Source of the DNA: Prunus persica
Taxonomy: Eukaryota; Streptophyta; Magnoliopsida; Rosales; Rosaceae
Assembly: GCF_000346465.2 (NCBI RefSeq)
Contig: NC_034009.1
Location: 6,990,079 to 7,054,078 of the forward strand
Reading direction: 5' to 3'
Length of the DNA stretch: 64,000 bases
This document shows positions 57,391 to 64,000 of this stretch, piece after piece. How positions within the stretch are numbered: position 1 is the stretch's first letter; the number at the start of each line of letters is the position of its first letter. The notes under the pieces are model-generated. The model saw only the letters and a list, made by a program, of their open reading frames with translations. It had not been told where the DNA came from and did no database searches. The position numbers and the translations under genes are program-made.

Positions 57391-58200
57391 GTGTGGCCCG
57401 AGGTTTACTTGACAGGGATGGGTCCAATGTGGCCCTGCCTTGAAGAGGTTCGTCAACATAAAAAACAAAACTATAAATGTAGTAGACGGCCCTAAATATA
57501 CGACGGATTCTCTATACATGGTCGTCTTATTTTACCAAATGACAGTTTGTTCAAAAACCAATGTTTGGGTCATCCAATTTTTTAAATGTCCCTCTTGTAA
57601 GAACATTTCCACCAATTAACCCCTTGCCATGGCAAAAGGGTTAGGGCGCTACTATTCATAAAGTATGGCCCGAGATTTACCTGACAGGGATGGATCCAAT
57701 GTGGCCTTGCCTTGAAGAGGTTCATCGACATAAAAAACAAAACTATAAATGTAGTAGACGGCCCTAAATATACGACAGATTCCCTACACATGGTCGTCTT
57801 GTTTTACCAAATGATAGTTTTTCCAAAAACCAATGTTTGGGTCATCCAATTTTTTAAATGTCCCTCTTGTAAGAGCATTTCCACCAATTAGTCCCTTACC
57901 ATGACAAGGGGCTAAGGCAGCTACTATTCACGAAGTGTGGCCCGAGGTTTACCTGACAGGGATGGATCCAATGTGGCACTGCCTTGAAGAGGTTCGTCGA
58001 CATAAAAAACAAAACTATAAATGTAGTAGACGGCCCTAAATATACGACAGATTCCTTGCACATGGTCGTCTTATTTTACCAAATGACAGTTTGTCCAAAA
58101 ACCAATGTTTGGGTCATCCAATTTTTTAAATGTCCCTCTTGTAAGACATTTCCACCAGTTAGCCACTTGCCATGGCAAGGGAAGCCCTAGGGCAGCTACT
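57391..58200. repeat. Tandem repeat, three units of about 272 bp
   Basis: Units start at about 57391, 57663 and 57935 with GTRTGGCCCGAG. Each contains TAGTAGACGGCCCTAAATAT and ends with an ACATTTCCACCARTTAR/CCATGGCAA block, which looks like an end of the adjoining Harbinger-type element. The array therefore probably formed after that element inserted. Confidence 0.88.
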
Positions 58201-58590
58201 ATTCACGTGAATAGTGGCTGCCCTAGCCCCCCTCAGCAAAGTGTGTTTCCAGCAGTTTAGGCGTGCCATGGCAAATACTATTCATTTTTATGTTTTTTTC
58301 ACAACTTTGTTTACTTAAACAATTAATTTGGATAATATTTTCGGATAAGATTTTTGGGTTACTACGTGTCAATACTATTCATATCGGATAAGATTTTCGA
58401 TTTCAAATTTCAGATACATTTCAAAATTCAAATTTCAGATAAATTCAAAATGTCAAATTTCAGATACATTTCGAAATTCAAATTTCATATAAATTTCAAA
58501 TTTCAAATTTCATTTGAATTTAAAATTTCAGATAAGATTTTCACTATCTAAGATTGCGCCACGTGTCATATCTATCTGTCTAAATTTTTC

Positions 58591-58597
58591 TATAAAA
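58591..58597 (+). promoter_or_regulatory. TATA box of the Harbinger transposase
   Basis: CTATAAAATCA lies about 85-90 nt upstream of the ATG at 58681. Confidence 0.5.
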
Positions 58598-58680
58598 TCA
58601 GAGGTTCAGCTCATACCTCCCATACGAGATCTTCTCTACATTTCCATTTCTCATATTTTAGATTTCATTCTCCATTCTCA

Positions 58681-59323
58681 ATGGCAGACATGCAAGAGGT
58701 TTTGGAGAGGCAAGAGCGAGAAACTAGAGAAAGAATGCGTAGACGAGCTGCAAGCAAAAGGGTGCAGAGAGAATTAGATGAGCAACTTGGCATAGCAGTT
58801 GCTTTGCTGGAGGAAGAAAACCAGAGTCGCCGTGGTTCACGAGAAGGTCATGGCCTGAATGTGGACAGACATAGACATTCTCGGGGTAAGAATCTTCTGG
58901 AAGATTATTTTATCCCACAGTCTCTGTACTTTGATGTTCATTTTCGAGGGAGATATAGAATGCAACCCTATTTGTTCAATAAAGTCATGCATGATATTTG
59001 CAATTATGATGAATACTTTGTTAAAAAAAAAAATTGTGCTGGAAATTTGGGACTTCTTCCCGAGCAAAAGTTCACAGCTGTGATACGAATGTTGATGTAT
59101 GGGTCATTTGCTGATCAGGTGGATGAGATTGCCCGAATGGGGAAGTCCACTGTTTTGGAGAGCAGTGGAAACTCTGTACACCAGAGACTACCTGCACAGA
59201 CTTACGCCCAGAGACCTGCAACGGCTTGTCCAAAAAGCTAAGTCTCGAGGATTTCCTGGCATGATTGGTAGCATTGATTGCATACACTGGCAGTGGAAAA
59301 ATTGTCCAATTGCTTGGCAAGGT
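58681..59323 (+). pseudogene. PIF/Harbinger transposase (DDE nuclease), truncated
   Basis: ATG at 58681 opens a charged N-terminus (MADMQEVLERQERETRERMR). The family core follows: RYRMQPYLFNKVMHDIC, LLPEQKFTAVIRML and DQVDEIARMGKSTVLES. About 14 nt are missing after VLES and shift the frame. The sequence then continues ETLYTRDYL and GFPGMIGSIDCIHWQWKNCP, which includes the first catalytic Asp of the DDE nuclease. It stops matching after about 59323, so the other catalytic residues are lost. Upstream, 58350-58560 is AT-rich with repeated AAATTTCAGATA motifs typical of the 5' region of such elements. Not functional. Confidence 0.88.
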
Positions 59324-59855
59324 TTAGGACACACCCGCCTCTTGATTTCTAGCATCCTATCAAAAGACTTGTTAGTCCATTGACTATCAACCTTGCAATG
59401 AAGCAACTCCACAATAGCAGTCAAAACAGTGAGATCAGTGCAACCTCTCATAATTATCGACATCAGCTCTATGATTGGTTGATGCAACACCTATTGCTCC
59501 ATCAGTTCTTTATCACCATCCGTTCTATGAAAAACATCATCAAACATATTAGACAAGTTGCTATTCACTTCATTAGTACGCACCTGAACTGGGGGAATCA
59601 AACCACGACCAGTCATATATTCTCCATGATACACCCATATATCATAAGTCACTGACATCCCAAACTTCAACAGATGAACATAATTAACCACCTCCAAAGA
59701 GTGCCAAAATAAATTTTGGCAATTCTTGCATGGACATAATGTCTCATTCATGCTATTGGCATGCATGGTGTCTTGCAACATCAATGAATGAATTAACCCC
59801 ATCTGAATACTCCTCAGTACGTCGATTGCGATTACGAATCCACTGCCTATCCATA
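59324..59855 (-). pseudogene. CACTA (En/Spm) transposase N-terminal part, frameshifted
   Basis: ATG at 59855 reads MDRQWIRNRNRRTEEYSDGV. A frameshift follows near 59770, then NSMNETLCPCKNCQNLFWHS and YDIWVYHGE, the CxxC..C and W-x-HGE pattern of the plant transposase-associated domain. Further on, WTNKSFDRMLEI matches the region before the TNP2 domain. Coding similarity ends at the junction with the Harbinger fragment near 59324, so the catalytic part is absent. Confidence 0.8.
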
Positions 59856-61568
59856 TTGGGCTCCTCGAACCAGATGAGTTCTTCTCTTTTGTGGCCGGTG
59901 GTGAGAAGCTCTAACACTATGCTTTCAATTTAAAAAAAAAAAGAAAAAAAGACATTCTTTAAATAGACAATATATATATATATACACATTAACTATGGTA
60001 TAATATCACAAAAAATTTCTTTTTAACCAAAAAGAAATGAACAAGTTATATTCAACCAACAAATTAATAAAGCCTTATCAGTTTTAAAACTTCCAACCAC
60101 ATAAGATAGCATGTGGTTTCCAGATTTTGACAAACACAAAATTCAACCAATGAATTCAAGTTTTTTGAAAAATCCTAAACTAGAGACAACAAAGAACAAT
60201 ACCAAATGCCCAACCTCAACAAATGAAGAATTTATAGTGAAACCCAACAAATTACATATTTTAGCAGACCAATGCTTCCAGAAAGACATAAACATATAAA
60301 AAGAACAAGGCTTCTCAATCATATTAATGATAAAATTTTATCAAAATCAACCAATCAGTTATATTAAAACAAAAACAAAAGCTGAACAAGTTATATGCAA
60401 ACAACAGATTTAGTGAAGCCTTATAAACAAGGAGCATACCCACAATATTTGTAAATAAGTTAACCACATATTAGCATAGTAACAACTATACCTTATCCAA
60501 CAAATTCTTTGAAGAACCTGCAAAGACGAAGAGACAAAAAAAAAATAAGGAAATGAAACTTTGAAAAACAGAGTGAAACCAGAGAAAAAGAAAGGCTTTT
60601 TACCCAAAGAAATAGGAAAATTTGCAGATTAAATACCTTATCCAAAAAAAAAAAAAAAAAAAAAGGTAATTTAAACCCATAAAAAAATAAACCAAGTGAA
60701 AACTAGAAAAAAAAAAAAACCAGAGAAAAGAAAGCTTTTTTTTATACCCAAAATGAGAGACACAACGGTTTAATGGTGTGATTGAGATTACCAATTCTAG
60801 GTGATGGCGATGGTGCTGGAAAAACAGAGAATGAATGGGTCTTTGGTGTCTCTTTGTGCTACAAGAGAGAATGAGAAGTTGGGATTAGAAAAGAAATGAA
60901 AAATGAAAAATTAAATAAAAAACTGAGAAATCAAGACCATATCTTCTAGCTAACCTATGTGGGTGGGGTGGCCTTTGGTTTTTCTCTATGATTGAGAAAA
61001 AGTAAGAGGGTTGAATGGGGTTAGAAAGGAGATAAAGGAGGAGCTGAGATAAGCACCGAAGGTCTGAGTCAAAAAAGAGATTATAGAATTTTTGAGATAG
61101 AGTTGAGTGCCTTGGAAATATCACATATCTTTTTTTCTTTTCAGGTTTTGTGCTTAAAAATGAATAGGCAACAATACCAATTGTTATTTATTTTGATTAG
61201 AATCCGTGGTTTTATTAAAACACAAGGAAACCAATTCCTTGCCTCATGTATGGGACACGTTGTTGCGCTTTCTCTCTAAGTCCTCTCCTTATAATTGAAT
61301 TGAAGCAACGATAAACAATTGTTGCCCATAGCTATAAGCAAGCACACATGTAGTCGTTGCCTTTTACATTTTCATTCTGGCGGCAAATTTTCCCCTCCAT
61401 GAAATTGATAACAAAATGAAGTTAATAAGCGAGGATCTAGGTTTCCCGCGTTCATTGATGTCAGACTGCGCAAGGACTTGAAAAAGTTGTTGCCTATTGT
61501 TGTTATAGGCAAGGAGATTTTAGTCACTGCCTAATGTTTCATTGCCAAATCCATGTTTTCTTGTAGTG
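59324..61568 (-). mobile_element. CACTA transposon, 5' portion only
   Basis: The terminus CACTACAAGAAAAC is present on the minus strand at 61555-61568. Subterminal GGCAACAA-type motifs lie at 61270-61550, an AT-rich leader at 59860-61270, then the transposase N-terminus. The 3' half and right terminus are missing. Confidence 0.75.
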
Positions 61569-61774
61569 ACTTTTGGTCCCTATAGTTTGATACTTCAACC
61601 ACTTTTGACCCTGTAGTTTCAATTCCGTCAATTTTGCCATTGTAGTTTCATAATTGTAGCAATTCAAATCTATTAAGGGGTATTTTGCTCCAAACCTGCA
61701 TTTTGTCCCCAACCAGCCAACACTCAAGAATAGTCTTCCCCCCTCCCCAAAAGCTAGCTAGCACACCCTTAACT
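61569..61774. repeat. Dispersed repeat fragment between CACTA and Gypsy LTR
   Basis: TTTTGGTCCCTATAGTTTGA...GTCAATTTTGCC is a common plant repeat-edge sequence, similar in style to the ends of the foldback element at 47913. Family not determined. Confidence 0.35.
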
Positions 61775-64000
61775 TGTAACACTCGGACTCCAAATTTAAT
61801 CCCTTATTTAAATTATTTAAGTAAAATTATAAATTTACTCTTGGGATAGGGGTACTTTGGTTATTTTCTTACCCATAAAGAGTTTGGGGTAGTGACTGGT
61901 ATTTTTGGGTAGATCGTACTGAGATGAGTCCGTAGACACGTAGTGGGCTCGATTCAGAGTTTAAACGAAGAAGTTACGAGCAAAACAAGCTCAGTGGCAA
62001 AACCGTAAATATTTCAAAATGAGTTTTTTATTTTATTTATAAAAATCAGATTTCCTTCTCTCTCTCTCTCTCTCTCTCCCCCCCTCCCTATGCGCAGAAA
62101 CAGCCCTCTATGTTACTGTTCACCGCCGTGGTTTTTGGGCCACCACCATCGCATCCGGCCACCGCTTGGGGTAGCACCAGTCCCAAAAGAACTGGGCCAC
62201 CTCTCTCTTTCCATCTCCACCAATCTCAGTCACTGGAACCACTTGTGATTACCGGAAAATGCAAAAATCTGACCGATTTTAACCCAAAATTCACGGAGCT
62301 CGTTAGGACGCCTCCGGCCACCATTTATGTCGATCCAGGTATGCTTTCTCAACCTATCGAGATGTTCTAGCTGCTGGTTGTGTTGGATAGGAGAAATTTC
62401 TGTGTTTAGGGGGTTATTTAAGCGATTGAAATTCTCGGCCCTCGATTCCGGCCACTTCCGGCCAATTTTTGGGGTAGGTCCAAGAACAAAAGTGGTTCCA
62501 AATAAGGTGTTATACCCAGGGTTGGAGTCTTGAGGCATGGTTTTGAGATTTTCCGGCGAAGCATAATCGCTTTGGACACCCACGCACTGTCGGCGCGTGT
62601 GGTGGAGCTTGGGCACTGTAGAAAAGGGGCATTGTGTCCCGATGCAATCCCCTTGTTGTCATGAGCACGTCGGTGTGCTCGGATTTCAATTCGGAGGTCA
62701 TTTGACTGTCGAACGGATTTCTCATATTGTGCATTATCCGGGTTCGATAGGTTTTAACCGTTGGATAGTTTTGAAGTTAATATAGGTTAATCTAGGCATT
62801 TCTAAGATCGTGTAGGAATTCATGGGTCGTGAATTGGAGCCCTGGATGTTCCGATTTAATAACTTAAAGTTTATGTTTTATAATAACCGTCTGATTGTGC
62901 GATCGTGAGCAATCCGACCATCCGATCTGGACCAAACTTCCAAGACGAGTGTCCTAAACCTTGTAGAACCCATAGGAACTTTCGGATCGGAATTTGAAGG
63001 TCGTGGGCCCCGTGGGCCAGTTTGACTAAGTTTTGATGAGTTATGAAAGTGAGCTTTGGGTTGGGCTGTGACTTTAGTGAATGGACTTTAGTTTTAAATA
63101 AATAGCATGGCTTTGTGATGGAATTTAATGCATGTGAATTTAATGGTTTATTGAAATTTATTTTATAATTAATAGTTAAATTTAGCATTTTTGGTAAAGT
63201 ATTGGTGATGTGTGGTGTACTTGGGATGTTGTTGAGGTTTATACAATATTAGAGATTAATATATATATATATATATTTATATATATTTATGAAGGTATAA
63301 AAAGAGTTTAGAATGTCAGTTTGAAGTGCTATACGCACTACCTTATGTACCTCCCCGGATGTTGATTACACTGTAAGTACCATCCTGTGATTTTGAGGTC
63401 TCACGTGACGTAGGATTTTCCAGCGATGAGGCAGACCCCATACATGGCGTTGGAATTTCTGGCGTATGGGGAGATTATGTGTTTGTCAGGTCACCCGTGT
63501 CGTAGAATTTTTCGGCGGGATGACAGACCCCATACGTGGCGTTGAAATTTCCGGCATATGAGGAGATGATATTATGATGGTTAGGTCACATGTGGCGTAG
63601 GATTTTCCAGTGTGATGACAGACCCCATACGTGACGTTGGAATTTTCGACGTATGGGGAGATTATGTGATTGTTAGGTCTCGCATGGCATAGGATTTTTC
63701 GGCATTGAGACAGACCCCATACGTGGCGTTGGAATTTCTGGCGTATGGGGAGATTATGTGATTGTCAGGTCACCCGTGGTGTAGGATTTTCCGGCGGGAT
63801 GATAGACCGCATACGTGGCGTTGGAATTTCCGGCGTGTGGGGAGATGATATGATGGTTAGGTCACACGTGGCGTAGGATTTTCCGACGTGATGACAGACC
63901 CCATATGTGGCGTTGGAATTTCAGGCGTATGGGGAGATTATATGGTTATTAGAGAGATGAATTAAGGATTATTATACTGAGTTGGGAACGAATGATGTTT
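61775..64000 (+). mobile_element. Ty3/Gypsy-type LTR, runs off the window
   Basis: Begins TGTAACACTCGGACTCC and is collinear with the 2512-bp solo LTR: the GTAGACACGTAGTGGGCTCG block, a (TC)n run at about 62058-62080, and the GGGGTAGGTCCAAGAACAAA block. 2226 bp are visible. Whether it is a solo LTR or the start of a full element cannot be seen. Confidence 0.85.
63390..63950. repeat. Tandem array of about 93-bp hairpin units in the second Gypsy LTR
   Basis: Six units of GACCCCATACGTGGCGTTGG...GGCGTATGGGGAGAT type, at about 63435, 63527, 63622, 63714, 63806 and 63899. Loop sequences differ from the first array (GGAATTTCC instead of GGTTGTACC). Unit number is the same. Confidence 0.88.

Overview
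This is a plant nuclear window, AT-rich and dense in retroelements. It is almost certainly from Prunus (Rosaceae). The evidence is a tandem family of four secreted FAD/GMC-type (R)-mandelonitrile lyase (hydroxynitrile lyase, MDL) genes with the Prunus four-exon structure, plus Cassandra TRIM elements carrying 5S-rRNA-like LTRs. One 100-base run of N marks an assembly gap.

The only convincing host genes are the four MDL copies, all on the minus strand: MDL-a (1979-4127), MDL-b (20127-22157), MDL-c (37868-39980) and MDL-d (51908-54016). Spliced by eye with GT-AG borders, all four give open frames of 572, 550, 576 and 574 codons. Exons 2 and 3 are invariant in length (660 and 841 nt). Each gene has the same proximal promoter with a TATA box. 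The expected role is release of HCN and benzaldehyde from mandelonitrile during cyanogenesis. MDL-b has an early stop in exon 4 and has lost two N-glycosylation sequons relative to its near-twin MDL-c.

MDL-b and MDL-c lie in two tandem copies of a segmental duplication (about 15.5-36.3 kb and 36.6-47.4 kb) that later gained different transposons. One copy therefore often shows the empty site of an insertion in the other. Unit A gained a solo LTR, an LTR-like block with a Mutator-like MITE, a 183-bp MITE, a Copia element (22524-28317) with a three-LTR Cassandra array inside it, a second Cassandra remnant across the gap, and a Harbinger-type element with a Gypsy solo LTR nested in it. Unit B gained a hAT-like fragment and a LINE fragment.

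Left of the array core (5.2-13.5 kb) is a non-autonomous Copia-type LTR element. It carries an intact 183-codon coiled-coil ORF antisense to the inferred element direction, a solo LTR just upstream of that ORF, and an 850-bp TIR element inside one LTR. Inverted copies of another AT-rich element lie at 1-480 and 14.0-15.0 kb. Right of MDL-d are a hAT MITE in the promoter, tandem duplications, a Harbinger transposase pseudogene joined head-to-head to a CACTA 5' portion, and the start of a second Gypsy LTR. No tRNA, rRNA or CRISPR was found. All homology statements come from reading and recall, not from a search.
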